Source: Rhodoferax lacus
GTDB lineage: Bacteria; Pseudomonadota; Gammaproteobacteria; Burkholderiales; Burkholderiaceae_C
Assembly: GCF_003415675.1 (NCBI RefSeq)
Contig: NZ_QFZK01000009.1
Location: 1-64,000, forward strand
Direction: 5' to 3'
Length of the DNA: 64,000 nt
A program made the position numbers and the translations under genes. The notes under the pieces are model-generated. The model did no database searches, had not been told where the DNA came from, and saw only the letters and a list, made by a program, of their open reading frames with translations. Within the stretch, counting starts at the first letter, position 1; every line of letters starts with the position of its first letter. Positions 26,370-34,433 of this stretch are shown here, one piece after another.

Positions 26370-27107
26370 ATGTGTGGAGCCGAATTGATGAACCTACCCG
26401 AAGGCGTGCAACGTGTGGCCGCTGTTTTGCAGACGCATGAGCACCCGCACACCCCTGTGATGCTGGAAGACGCCGCGCGCACCGCGCAGCAGGCGGCCGA
26501 TGCCTTGGGCGTGGCGCTGGGCCAGATTGCCAAGAGCATTATTTTTCGCCGTCTGTCCGATGACAGCGCCGTGCTGGTGGTCGCCTCGGGCGACCGGCGT
26601 GTGGACCAGAAAAAAGTAGAGGCCCTGGTGGGGCCCGTGGGCCGTGCTGATGCGGCCTTTGTGAAGGCCAGCACCGGCTTCAGCATAGGCGGCGTGGCAC
26701 CGCTGGCGCATGCCAGTGAAGTGGTCACGTTGATCGACGAAGACCTGTTCCGCTTTGACGACATCTGGGCCGCAGCCGGCCACCCGCACAGTGTGTTCCA
26801 GCTCACGCCCAACCAGCTGTGCTTCATGACCGGCGTCAACGAGTCCGATGTGGTGGAGTGGACGCTGGCCGACATGCCCGCAGGGGCGCGCAGAGTGCTG
26901 TTGGACCGCTCGGCCTCGGTGCAAGCTGCGGGAAAGACTTCTATGTCACCCTGCGTCTCGGTATGCCGTATGGATGAGAAAACCGACATCTGCCTGGGCT
27001 GCCTGCGTACACGCAATGAGCTGATCCAATGGTCCACCCTGGACGAGGATGGCAAATTTGCAGTGTGGAATTCAATTGACAAACGCCTGCAGGCCCGCTG
27101 GGTCTAA
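26370..27107 (+). CDS. YbaK/ProX-type tRNA-editing domain fused to DUF1289
   Basis: 245-residue fusion. Residues ~7-160 form a YbaK/aminoacyl-tRNA-deacylase-like domain (AKSIIFRRLSD, VASGDRRVDQKKV, ASTGFSIGGVAPL, FDDIWAAAGHPHSVFQLTP), which in relatives hydrolyses mischarged tRNA. Residues ~190-245 are a DUF1289 cysteine motif, SPCVSVCRMDEKTDICLGCLRT, probably metal-binding. The domains are joined in one frame with no stop. An ATG at 26388 could be the true start. Confidence 0.85.
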   Translation: MCGAELMNLPEGVQRVAAVLQTHEHPHTPVMLEDAARTAQQAADALGVALGQIAKSIIFRRLSDDSAVLVVASGDRRVDQKKVEALVGPVGRADAAFVKASTGFSIGGVAPLAHASEVVTLIDEDLFRFDDIWAAAGHPHSVFQLTPNQLCFMTGVNESDVVEWTLADMPAGARRVLLDRSASVQAAGKTSMSPCVSVCRMDEKTDICLGCLRTRNELIQWSTLDEDGKFAVWNSIDKRLQARWV

Positions 27108-27140
27108 AAGACAGGCAGCGCATGATGGAGACCCCTGGCC

Positions 27141-27785
27141 ATGAAACAGATTACCTTTTATCTGGACTTTATTTCCCCCTACGCCTGGCTGGCGTTTGAG
27201 GAATTGCCAAAGGCCCTGCAGGGCCTCTCCTACAGCGTGCAGTACAAGCCGGTGGTGCTGGGCGCGCTCTTACGCCACAACGGCAGCCTGGGCCCTGCTG
27301 AAATTCCGGCCAAGCGCGACTGGACCTACCGCCATGTGATGTGGCTGGCGCACAGCCGTGGCGTGGTGCTGGACATGCCCGCCCTGCACCCCTTCAACCC
27401 CATGCCCCTGTTGCGCCTGGCCGTGGCCACCGATGCTGCGGGACTGCCCAACCGCTATGTCTGCGAAACCGTATTCCGCCATGTCTGGCAGGGCGGAGCC
27501 GATGCCGTGGATCCCACGCGCCTGCAAGCGCTCACCGCCGAGCTGGCGCCCGCGCGCACGGTGAACGACGACACCGTCAAAGCCCAGCTCAAGGCCCACA
27601 CCGATGAAGCCATGGCGCTCAAGGTCTTTGGTGTGCCCGCCTTTGAAGTGGACGGCAAAGTGTTCTGGGGGCTGGACGCGCTGCCCATGCTGCGTGCCTA
27701 TTTGGAGGGTGATGCCTGGTTTACGGACGCCCACTGGAACGCGCCGCAGGCGCTGCCCTCCGGACTGCCGCCCCTCAAAGCCTGA
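27141..27785 (+). CDS. 2-hydroxychromene-2-carboxylate isomerase-like DsbA-family protein
   Basis: 214-residue thioredoxin-fold protein of the kappa-GST/HCCA isomerase group. The N-terminus FYLDFISPYAWLAFEELP carries the serine used to activate glutathione in this family, and ALKVFGVPAFEVDGKVFWGLDAL is the typical C-terminal segment. No aromatic-degradation genes are adjacent, so the substrate may not be a chromene. It is followed by the DUF294 protein after 17 bases. Confidence 0.85.
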   Translation: MKQITFYLDFISPYAWLAFEELPKALQGLSYSVQYKPVVLGALLRHNGSLGPAEIPAKRDWTYRHVMWLAHSRGVVLDMPALHPFNPMPLLRLAVATDAAGLPNRYVCETVFRHVWQGGADAVDPTRLQALTAELAPARTVNDDTVKAQLKAHTDEAMALKVFGVPAFEVDGKVFWGLDALPMLRAYLEGDAWFTDAHWNAPQALPSGLPPLKA

Positions 27786-27802
27786 AGGCCGGAGGCTCTT
27801 CC

Positions 27803-29632
27803 ATGCCCAATGCCTTCAACTTCAACGCCTCCCCCTTTGACTGCCTGACCCAGGACGAGCAGCGCCTGGTGCGCGACAGCGTGGACGTGGCCTACTTCCC
27901 CGAAGGCGCCACCATCCTGGAAGTGGGCATTGCCCCCACGCACCTCTTCGTCATCATCAAGGGCTACGTGAGCCAGATGGAGGGTTCGGAGGTGCTCACC
28001 TCCTATGGCCCGGACGACAGCTTTGACGGCCGCGGCCTGGTGGCGGGCAAGGTCAGCAGCCGCTTCATTGCCGCCGAGGAAGTGGTGGCCTACCAACTGG
28101 CCAAGCAGGCCGTGAGTGACCTGATTGCATCCAACGCCACCTTTGGCGCGCTGCTGTTCTCGGACCTGAGCAACAAGCTCAGTGCCCTCTCGGCCCGGCA
28201 AAACCAGCACGAGTTGCAATCGCTCACCATGTCGCGCGTGGATGAGGCGTTTTTGCGCCCGGCGCATTTTGTCGATGCCAAGGCGGACATCCTCTCCATC
28301 GTCAAACTGTTCCAGGCCGAACGCACCTCCAACGTGCTGGTGCGTGACAGCAGCGCAAGCCCGGAGCGCCTGGGCATCTTCACCGCCACGGCCATACAGC
28401 GCGCCATTCTGGACGGCAGGCCCTTGGACCAACTGCCCGTGGGCGACCTGGCCAATTTCAAGCTGATTGAAGTGAAGCCATCCGACCAATTGGGCGACGC
28501 CATGGCCATCATGTTGCGCCACCGCGTGCACCGCGTGGTGGTGGTGGACGAGGCGCGCATTGTGGGCATCCTGGAGGCGCTGGACCTGTTCTCCTTCCTG
28601 TCCAACCAGTCGCACCTGATCACCGAGAAGATTGAAGACGCACGGGACCTGGACGGCCTGAGCCAGGCTGCGGCCCAAATCACCCGCATGATTGCGCTCT
28701 TGTACCGCAGCGGCTCGCGCGTGAACCTGATTGCCAGCCTGGTACAGCAGCTCAACGCCCGCCTGTTTGAGCGCGCCTGGAACCTGCTGGCGCCGCCCGA
28801 ACTGGTGGCCAACAGCTGCCTGTTTGTCATGGGCAGCGAAGGCCGCGGCGAGCAGTTGCTCAAGACCGACCAGGACAACGGCCTGGTGCTGCGCGACGGC
28901 TACACGCCCCCGGACGATCTGGCCGACATCTGCAACCGCTTCTCCGCGGCCCTGGCCAGCTTTGGCTACCCCGAGTGCCCTGGCCACATCATGGTCAGCA
29001 ACCCGGACTGGCGCAACACCGCCAGCGCTTTTGCACAGATGGCGCGCCAGTGGCTCATCCTGCCCGACGGCGACAGCCTGATGAAGCTGGCCATCTTCAT
29101 GGACGCGCATGCCGTCTGTGGGGACGCGCACCTGCTTGAAGACGTGCAAAAGGCCCTGAGCCAGTTGGCCACTGACAACGACGCCATGCTGAGCCGCTTT
29201 GCTTCCGCCATTGACGCTTTCGGCACCAACACCGGCTGGTGGAACCGCCTGCTCGGCTTGGGCGGCGACAGCGCCCAGCAGCTCAACATCAAGAAGGAAG
29301 GCATCTTCCCGCTGGTGCATGGCGTGCGCAGCATGGCGCTTTCCAAACGCATCACCGAAACCGGCACCGTGGCGCGCATCAACGCGCTGGTGACTGAAGA
29401 CATGCTCTCCCCCGAGATGGCCGCCGACCTGACCGACAGCCTGTACTTCTTCATGGGCCTGAAGCTCAAGGCGGGCTTGGCCGAACTCGATACCGGCCGG
29501 CCGGTCACCGGCTCCATTGACGTAGAAAAACTCAGCAGCCTGGACCGCGACCTGCTCAAGGACACGCTGGGTGTGGTCAAGCGCTTCAAGGTCTTGCTGC
29601 GCCTTCGCTTCCACTTGGAAGCGGTGGGGTGA
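27803..29632 (+). CDS. Cyclic-nucleotide-binding/CBS/DUF294 nucleotidyltransferase-like protein
   Basis: 609-residue multidomain regulatory protein. A cNMP-binding-like domain covers residues ~15-130 (FPEGATILEVGIAPTHLFVIIKGYV), two CBS motifs ~150-275 (RVDEAFLRPAHFVDAKADI, LGDAMAIMLRHRVHRVVVVDE), a DUF294 nucleotidyltransferase-like domain ~320-440 (FVMGSEGRGEQLLKTDQDNGLV, matching the GSxxR..D.D pattern) and a helical DUF294_C domain to the end. Such proteins are proposed signal-transducing nucleotidyltransferases. It precedes the exonuclease gene by seven bases. Confidence 0.88.
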   Translation: MPNAFNFNASPFDCLTQDEQRLVRDSVDVAYFPEGATILEVGIAPTHLFVIIKGYVSQMEGSEVLTSYGPDDSFDGRGLVAGKVSSRFIAAEEVVAYQLAKQAVSDLIASNATFGALLFSDLSNKLSALSARQNQHELQSLTMSRVDEAFLRPAHFVDAKADILSIVKLFQAERTSNVLVRDSSASPERLGIFTATAIQRAILDGRPLDQLPVGDLANFKLIEVKPSDQLGDAMAIMLRHRVHRVVVVDEARIVGILEALDLFSFLSNQSHLITEKIEDARDLDGLSQAAAQITRMIALLYRSGSRVNLIASLVQQLNARLFERAWNLLAPPELVANSCLFVMGSEGRGEQLLKTDQDNGLVLRDGYTPPDDLADICNRFSAALASFGYPECPGHIMVSNPDWRNTASAFAQMARQWLILPDGDSLMKLAIFMDAHAVCGDAHLLEDVQKALSQLATDNDAMLSRFASAIDAFGTNTGWWNRLLGLGGDSAQQLNIKKEGIFPLVHGVRSMALSKRITETGTVARINALVTEDMLSPEMAADLTDSLYFFMGLKLKAGLAELDTGRPVTGSIDVEKLSSLDRDLLKDTLGVVKRFKVLLRLRFHLEAVG

Positions 29633-29639
29633 TTCCAGT

Positions 29640-30293
29640 ATGAGCGTCGAATTTCTGCCTCTGCGCTGGTGGGCCGCGCTCAAGCGCTGGTGGCTGATCT
29701 ACCACCTGGGCCTGCCCGAGTTCCGCTTCATGTTCGACCCGGCGCCCGCCAACGAGTGGGTGTCGCTGGACTGCGAGACCACCGGCCTGAATGTGGGCAA
29801 GGATGAAATCATCTCCATAGGCGCTGTGCGCATCGTGGGCAACCGCATCATGACCAGCGAGCGCCTGGAACTGCTGGTCAAGCCCCAGCACGGTGTCTCG
29901 GCCGAGAGTGTGAAGATCCACCGCCTGCGCGCGCGCGATGTGGCGCAGGGCCTGCCGATCGACGAGGCCATGAAGCAGCTCATGCGTTTCATCGGCAGCC
30001 GCCCGCTGGTGGGTTACTACCTGGAGTTCGATGTGGCCATGGTCAACAAGGCCCTGTTCCCCATGCTGGGCCAGGGCCTGCCGCAGACCAAGATCGAGGT
30101 GTCGGGCATGTACTACGACTACAAGTTCCGCAACCAGCCTGCGCACCTGCGCCAGGACGCGCCGCAAATCGATCTGCGCTTTAACACCATGATGAGCGAC
30201 CTGGGCCTGCCCTTGCGCGAGGCCCACGACGCGCTCAATGACGCGGTGATGGCGGCGCTGGCGTTTATCAAATTGCGGGAACTCAACGACTGA
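29640..30293 (+). CDS. DnaQ-like 3'-5' exonuclease
   Basis: 217-residue DEDD-family exonuclease. ExoI is WVSLDCETTGLN, ExoII lies in LVGYYLEFDVAMVNKALF and ExoIII is EAHDALNDAVMAALAF, the HxxxxD pattern of DEDDh enzymes. The N-terminal 40 residues are tryptophan-rich. It resembles the polymerase III epsilon-type exonucleases found next to DUF294/CBS proteins. ATG 29640 is chosen because it lies just past the upstream stop. Confidence 0.9.
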   Translation: MSVEFLPLRWWAALKRWWLIYHLGLPEFRFMFDPAPANEWVSLDCETTGLNVGKDEIISIGAVRIVGNRIMTSERLELLVKPQHGVSAESVKIHRLRARDVAQGLPIDEAMKQLMRFIGSRPLVGYYLEFDVAMVNKALFPMLGQGLPQTKIEVSGMYYDYKFRNQPAHLRQDAPQIDLRFNTMMSDLGLPLREAHDALNDAVMAALAFIKLRELND

Positions 30294-30317
30294 GCAAGAA
30301 GCGTATGGCGGCAGTTT

Positions 30318-31331
30318 CTAGCCGCCGTAGTCGCCCAGATCCTGCGCGGCCAGCGCGCTCTTTTCGTCAGGCCAGTTGGAAGTCCAGATATTGGCGCTGG
30401 CCGCGCCCGCCAGCAAGGGCTCGCGCACAAAGCCGGGTACGGGCGGCAGCAAGGGTTGCACCCGCACATCGTGGCGCGGCACTGAAAAATAAGGGAAGCT
30501 CATGCGCTGCCTGCCACTGCGGTTCACCACCCGGTGCGGCGTGGACACCAGCCGTCCGCCGCTCAGCAACTCCAGCATGTCGCCCACATTCAGCACCAGG
30601 GCATCGGGCGGGCAGTGCGCGTCCAGCCAGGTGCCGTCCAGCCTGCGAACCTCCAGCCCACCGACCGGGTCATGGGACAGGAAGGTGAGGAAGTTGAAGT
30701 CCTTGTGCGGGTGGATGCCCCAGGCATCCTTGGGGCTAGCGCCGGGGTAGTTCAGCAGGGTCATATTGGTTAAGGGTTGCCTCAGCATGTCCAGCACCAT
30801 GGTGGCGTCCAGCCCCAAGCCTTCGCACAGGGCCGTGAGCACACAGGCGTTTACGCGGTCCATTTCGCTCCAATACGCCAGCACGGCGGCGCGTATGTCC
30901 ACCACGCGGCCGGTTGCAGTGTCCGGGCCCACCGGCGGCCACCGGTTGGGGCCATAGAGCGGGCTTTGCAGGCACACCGGGTCCTTGGGGTCGGTCTCGT
31001 GGTGCAGCTTCCAGGCCTCGTAATAGTCCACATCACCCACGCCCGAGTTGGGTGTGAAGTAGCCCAGCGGCACATAGCCGCGGTAGTTGCCCTTTTGCAC
31101 CGTCAGGCCCGCATACAACTCGCGCGGTGCGGCAAAGGTGGCGGCCACGGCGGCGCGCATCCGGGCTGTGACCTCCGGTGCCACGCCATGGCCGCGCAGC
31201 ACCGCAAAGCCCACGGTGGAGAGCGCGCCCAGCAGCGCCTCCATGGCCTGCGCGCGCTGCGGGGGCGCTCTGTCGCCGCACAGCGGCGCGATGTCGATCA
31301 GCGGCAGTTCGGCATCTGGGGTGCTTGGCAT
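30318..31331 (-). CDS. Isopenicillin N synthase-like 2OG-Fe(II) oxygenase
   Basis: 337-residue non-haem iron oxygenase. The iron ligands are expected at H and D of WGIHPHKDFNFLTFL and H of VSTPHRVVNRSGRQRMSF; the last segment also has the R-x-S-type cosubstrate motif (RQRMSF). The N-terminus LPLIDIAPL and GFAVLRGHGV are typical. The substrate is unknown. It converges on the exonuclease, with a short hairpin (GGCGGC/GCCGCC) near both stops. Confidence 0.88.
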   Translation of the reverse strand: MPSTPDAELPLIDIAPLCGDRAPPQRAQAMEALLGALSTVGFAVLRGHGVAPEVTARMRAAVAATFAAPRELYAGLTVQKGNYRGYVPLGYFTPNSGVGDVDYYEAWKLHHETDPKDPVCLQSPLYGPNRWPPVGPDTATGRVVDIRAAVLAYWSEMDRVNACVLTALCEGLGLDATMVLDMLRQPLTNMTLLNYPGASPKDAWGIHPHKDFNFLTFLSHDPVGGLEVRRLDGTWLDAHCPPDALVLNVGDMLELLSGGRLVSTPHRVVNRSGRQRMSFPYFSVPRHDVRVQPLLPPVPGFVREPLLAGAASANIWTSNWPDEKSALAAQDLGDYGG

Positions 31332-31410
31332 GGTGGCTCCGGAGGTTGGGCGGCAGGGCAGAGCGCAGGATACTGCGCCGTTTGAATCGCGCCATGCTGC
31401 AAGAATTGGC

Positions 31411-31456
31411 GTACTAAGTACGTACTTGTATTTTCATACTAACTTAAGCATACTAA
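31411..31456. promoter_or_regulatory. Operator-like palindrome and direct repeats upstream of the AbrB/PIN pair
   Basis: A 12-bp palindrome AAGTACGTACTT lies at 31416-31427. CATACTAA is repeated at 31435-31442 and 31449-31456, flanking CTTAAG, and TACTAA also occurs at 31412. The AT-rich block ends 26 bases before the antitoxin ATG and probably binds the AbrB-type antitoxin or its complex. Confidence 0.5.
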
Positions 31457-31481
31457 GGCCATTAACACAGCGAGGTGTGCA

Positions 31482-31742
31482 ATGGAAACCCAAGATCTGA
31501 CCCTGGCCGAACGCGGCCAGATTGTGATTCCCAAAGAAGCCCGCGATGCGTTGGGGCTCAAGCCCGGCAGCAAGCTGCAAATCCATATCGAAGGCAACCG
31601 CCTGGTGATCGAGAAGAAGGTCTCCCTGGACTTGAGCCGCTGGGTGGGCAAGGGCGTGGATGACGGTCTGACACGCGATGAAGCCTTGTCTGAACTGCGT
31701 GGCCGCACGGTTCCCTGGTCCGGCGAATCGGACAAGGCATGA
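31482..31742 (+). CDS. AbrB/MazE-type antitoxin
   Basis: 86-residue DNA-binding antitoxin. The swapped-hairpin AbrB domain is LAERGQIVIPKEARDALGLKPGSKLQIHIEGNRLVIEK (residues 7-46), followed by a toxin-binding tail ending in RTVPWSGES. The TGA overlaps the PIN-toxin ATG (ATGA), the normal toxin-antitoxin layout. Confidence 0.88.
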   Translation: METQDLTLAERGQIVIPKEARDALGLKPGSKLQIHIEGNRLVIEKKVSLDLSRWVGKGVDDGLTRDEALSELRGRTVPWSGESDKA

Positions 31743-32140
31743 AAACGGCGGTGGATTCCAGCGTTCTGTTTGACATTGTCAAAGGTGCACCCGGCGCTGC
31801 CGCCGCGCAGGCTGCGTTGGAAGCAGCACTGGCACAGGGTGGCTTGTTTGTGTGCGCTGTGGTGGTGGCCGAGCTGGGGCGCTACTTCGCCACGGAGCAA
31901 GACCTGCGGGACTTCCTGGCGGATTGCCAGATAGAGCATGATCCGCTGACCATGGACACTGCCTTGGAGGCTGCGCGCATCATGCGCGGCTATGCCCGCA
32001 ACAAAGGTCCACGCGAGCGTGTTGCACCCGACTTTTTGATCGGGGCCCACGCCATGCGCCAGGCCAACGCACTGCTGACCTGCGACGCCGGTTTTTACCG
32101 CCATTACTTTGATGGCCTGACGGTTCTGACACCCGCCTGA
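31739..32140 (+). CDS. PIN-domain (VapC-like) toxin
   Basis: 133-residue PIN-domain protein, predicted metal-dependent ribonuclease toxin. The first acid is D6 in TAVDSSVLFDIVKG; others lie in VVAELGRYF and VAPDFLIGAHA and in TCDAGFYRHYF near the C-terminus. Partner of the AbrB-type antitoxin just upstream. It differs in sequence from the VapC at 21379, so the two pairs are not duplicates. Confidence 0.87.
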   Translation: MKTAVDSSVLFDIVKGAPGAAAAQAALEAALAQGGLFVCAVVVAELGRYFATEQDLRDFLADCQIEHDPLTMDTALEAARIMRGYARNKGPRERVAPDFLIGAHAMRQANALLTCDAGFYRHYFDGLTVLTPA

Positions 32141-32202
32141 GCGACGCACACCCTTCAAGCCTGTCTGCAGACCGTGGCGCACTTATTGCGTCACCATCAC
32201 CA

Positions 32203-32850
32203 ATGTCCGAAGCCATCCGTATTGTTGTCATCGCCCCCGACCTGGACCTGATTGATCCGGACGATGCGCACGCCCGTGAGCAGGCCGAGCGTTCGCGCAG
32301 CCTGCGCATTGGCCTTCTGGAGAGTGGCTTCAACCTGGTGGCGTCCCTGCCTTCGGATGTGTTCCTCACCGAGCGCCTGGCCCAGCTGCGCCCCGACCTG
32401 ATCATTGTGGATGCCGAGAGCGATGCACGCGACGCCCTCGAGCACGTGGTCATGGCCACGCGCGATGCACGCCGCCCCATCGTCATGTTCACCAACGACC
32501 ACGACAGCGGCAATGCCCGCGCGGCCGTGGCCGCTGGTGTGACGGCCTACATCGTGGCGGGCCTGCAGTCCGACCGCATACGCCCGATTCTGGACGTGGC
32601 CATGGCCCGTTTCCAGCATGAGCAGGCCCTGCGCCAGGAGCTGGCCGATGCGCGCAGCGAACTCAACGAACTCAGTGCCTCGGTGAAAGAGCGCAAGGTG
32701 ATTGACCGCGCCAAAGCCCTCTTGATGGAGCGCCAAAAGCTCAGCGAGCCCGATGCCTACGCCCGATTGCGCAAGGCCGCCATGGACAAGAACCTCAAGA
32801 TGGTGGAAGTGGCCCAGCGCATGCTGGATGTGGCCGATCTGCTGGGCTAA
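32203..32850 (+). CDS. nasT: ANTAR-domain response regulator, NasT-like antiterminator
   Basis: 215-residue RNA-binding antiterminator. The N-terminal ~125 residues form a receiver-like domain (IRIVVIAPDLDL, LIIVDAES). A coiled-coil linker (HEQALRQELADARSELNELSASV) leads to the ANTAR domain, residues ~160-213: RKVIDRAKALLMERQKLSEPDAYARLRKAAMD. It stands directly upstream of a leader containing the dual-hairpin ANTAR target, so it should allow transcription of the nitrate operon. The usual nitrate sensor NasS is not encoded next to it. Confidence 0.9.
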   Translation: MSEAIRIVVIAPDLDLIDPDDAHAREQAERSRSLRIGLLESGFNLVASLPSDVFLTERLAQLRPDLIIVDAESDARDALEHVVMATRDARRPIVMFTNDHDSGNARAAVAAGVTAYIVAGLQSDRIRPILDVAMARFQHEQALRQELADARSELNELSASVKERKVIDRAKALLMERQKLSEPDAYARLRKAAMDKNLKMVEVAQRMLDVADLLG

Positions 32851-32874
32851 ATCAGCGCACGCGCACGCGCATTT

Positions 32875-32898
32875 GGTGCATTGCACAAAAGCAGTGCG
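32875..32898. promoter_or_regulatory. NtrC-type activator binding site
   Basis: GCAC at 32883-32886 and GTGC at 32894-32897 are separated by seven bases, the spacing of the NtrC consensus. A further half-site GGTGC lies at 32875-32879. It sits about 100 bases upstream of the sigma-54 promoter, a normal position for NtrC activation under nitrogen limitation. Confidence 0.65.
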
Positions 32899-32988
32899 AA
32901 CACTATGTCATGCCGTGATATGAATGTATGTGCTCCTACCCCTTTAAAAGCAAGGGTTTGATGCTACAGAATGAATAGCATATAAAGA

Positions 32989-33004
32989 TGGCACGCAGAT
33001 TGCA
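32989..33004 (+). promoter_or_regulatory. Sigma-54 promoter of the nitrate assimilation operon
   Basis: TGGCAC (32989-32994), five bases, then TTGCA (33000-33004) matches the -24/-12 consensus TGGCACN5TTGCW exactly, with the GG and GC dinucleotides correctly spaced. Transcription should begin near 33014, just before the first ANTAR-target hairpin. Confidence 0.82.
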
Positions 33005-33017
33005 TAGATAACAACAA

Positions 33018-33067
33018 GACCAGCGATGGTCATGCGGTCTGCAGCGGCCAACGGCGGTTGCGGCAGA
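33018..33067 (+). ncRNA. ANTAR-target dual-hairpin leader element
   Basis: Hairpin 1 is GACC-AGCGAT-GGTC (33018-33031). Hairpin 2 is 33038-33067: outer stem TCTGC/GCAGA, one mismatch, inner stem GCGGCC/GGTTGC with two G-U pairs, loop AACGGC (33050-33055). Both loops have six bases with A at position 1 and G at position 4, the diagnostic ANTAR-binding pattern. A six-base linker joins them and a terminator follows, so binding of the ANTAR protein would favour read-through. Confidence 0.82.
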
Positions 33068-33077
33068 TCCAAAGGAC

Positions 33078-33154
33078 AAAGGCGTCCCCACGGGCTCACA
33101 TGCTCCAAGCAATGTGTGCCCTGTGCGGACGCCTTTTTTGTTTTTGTTTTTTTG
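33078..33154 (+). terminator. Leader intrinsic terminator controlled by ANTAR antitermination
   Basis: AAAGGCGTCC (33078-33087) pairs with GGACGCCTTT (33127-33136). An inner hairpin (GGGCTCACAT with ATGTGTGCCC) fills the loop, and a long T-rich tract follows to about 33154. It lies before the first transporter gene and after the dual hairpin. Confidence 0.85.
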
Positions 33155-33178
33155 TTTCCTATCTTCTGGAGTGTTGCC

Positions 33179-34423
33179 ATGACGGATCTTCTGAAAACCA
33201 AGCTCACACGCCGCGCCGTGCTGCAAACCGCCGCCATCGGCGCCTTTGGTGTGGACCCTGCGCTGCGCGCGGCGGTCTATGCCGGTGGCTCCGATGCCCC
33301 GGAAAAAACCGAGGTCAAGATCGGCTTCATCCCGCTGACTGATTGCGCCAGCGTCGTCATGGCTTCCGTCCTGGGCATTGACCAGAAGTACGGCGTGAAG
33401 ATCATCCCCAGCAAGGAATCGAGCTGGGCCGGTGTGCGCGACAAGCTGGTCTCGGGCGAGCTGGACTTTGCCCACGTGCTGTACGGCCTGGTCTACGGCG
33501 TGCACTTGGGGCTCGGCGGCCCCAAGAAGGACATGGCCGTGCTCATGACCCTGAACAACAACGGCCAGGCCATTACGCTGTCCAAGAAGCTCGCCGACAA
33601 GGGCGCCGTGGACGGCGCAGGCCTGGCCAAGCTGATGGCGGCCGAGAAGCGCGAATACACCTTTGCCCAGACTTTCCCCACCGGCACCCATGCCATGTGG
33701 CTGTACTACTGGATGGCGGCCAACGGCATCAACCCCTTGAGCGACTCCAAGGTCATCACTGTGCCGCCGCCCCAGATGGTGGCCAATATGCGCGTGGGCA
33801 ATATGGATGGCTTCTGCGTGGGCGAGCCCTGGAACCACCGCGCCATCATCGACGGCATTGGCGTTACTGCGGCCACCACCCAGGACATCTGGAAAGACCA
33901 TCCGGAAAAAGTGCTGGGTACCACGGGCGACTTCGTCAAGAAGTACCCCAACACCGCACGCGCTGTGACGGCTGCCATTCTGGAAGCCAGCAAGTGGATT
34001 GACTCTGGCCTGCAGAACAAGAACAAGATGGCCGAAACCATCGCCGACAAGAGCTATGTGAACACCAGCGTGGACGCCATTAACCAGCGCATCCTGGGTC
34101 GCTACCAGAACGGCATGGGCAAGACCTGGGATGACCCCAACTTCATGAAGTTCTACAACGACGGCGCGGTGAACTTCCCCTACCTGTCGGACGGCATGTG
34201 GTTCCTCACCCAGCAAAAGCGCTGGGGCCTGCTCAAGGACCACCCGGACTACCTGGCGGTGGCCAAGCAGATCAACCAGATCGACATCTACAAGCAGGCC
34301 GCTACGGCCACCAAGACGCCTGTGCCCAAGGATGCGATGCGCACGTCCAAGCTGATGGACGGCATCGTCTGGGACGGCAAGGACCCGAAGAAATACGCCG
34401 ACGCCTTCAAGGTCAAGGCATAA
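33179..34423 (+). CDS. nrtA: Nitrate/nitrite ABC transporter substrate-binding protein (NrtA-like)
   Basis: 414-residue periplasmic binding protein of the NrtA/CmpA family. The N-terminus has a twin-arginine-like export signal (TRRAVLQTAAIGAFGV). Binding-domain motifs include VKIGFIPLTDCASVVMA, WAGVRDKLVSGELDFAHVLYG and FPTGTHAMWLYYWMAANGINP. It delivers nitrate to the permease encoded next. Expression should depend on the upstream sigma-54/ANTAR leader. ATG 33179 is chosen, with GGAG upstream. Confidence 0.92.
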   Translation: MTDLLKTKLTRRAVLQTAAIGAFGVDPALRAAVYAGGSDAPEKTEVKIGFIPLTDCASVVMASVLGIDQKYGVKIIPSKESSWAGVRDKLVSGELDFAHVLYGLVYGVHLGLGGPKKDMAVLMTLNNNGQAITLSKKLADKGAVDGAGLAKLMAAEKREYTFAQTFPTGTHAMWLYYWMAANGINPLSDSKVITVPPPQMVANMRVGNMDGFCVGEPWNHRAIIDGIGVTAATTQDIWKDHPEKVLGTTGDFVKKYPNTARAVTAAILEASKWIDSGLQNKNKMAETIADKSYVNTSVDAINQRILGRYQNGMGKTWDDPNFMKFYNDGAVNFPYLSDGMWFLTQQKRWGLLKDHPDYLAVAKQINQIDIYKQAATATKTPVPKDAMRTSKLMDGIVWDGKDPKKYADAFKVKA

Positions 34424-34433
34424 GGAGCACACC

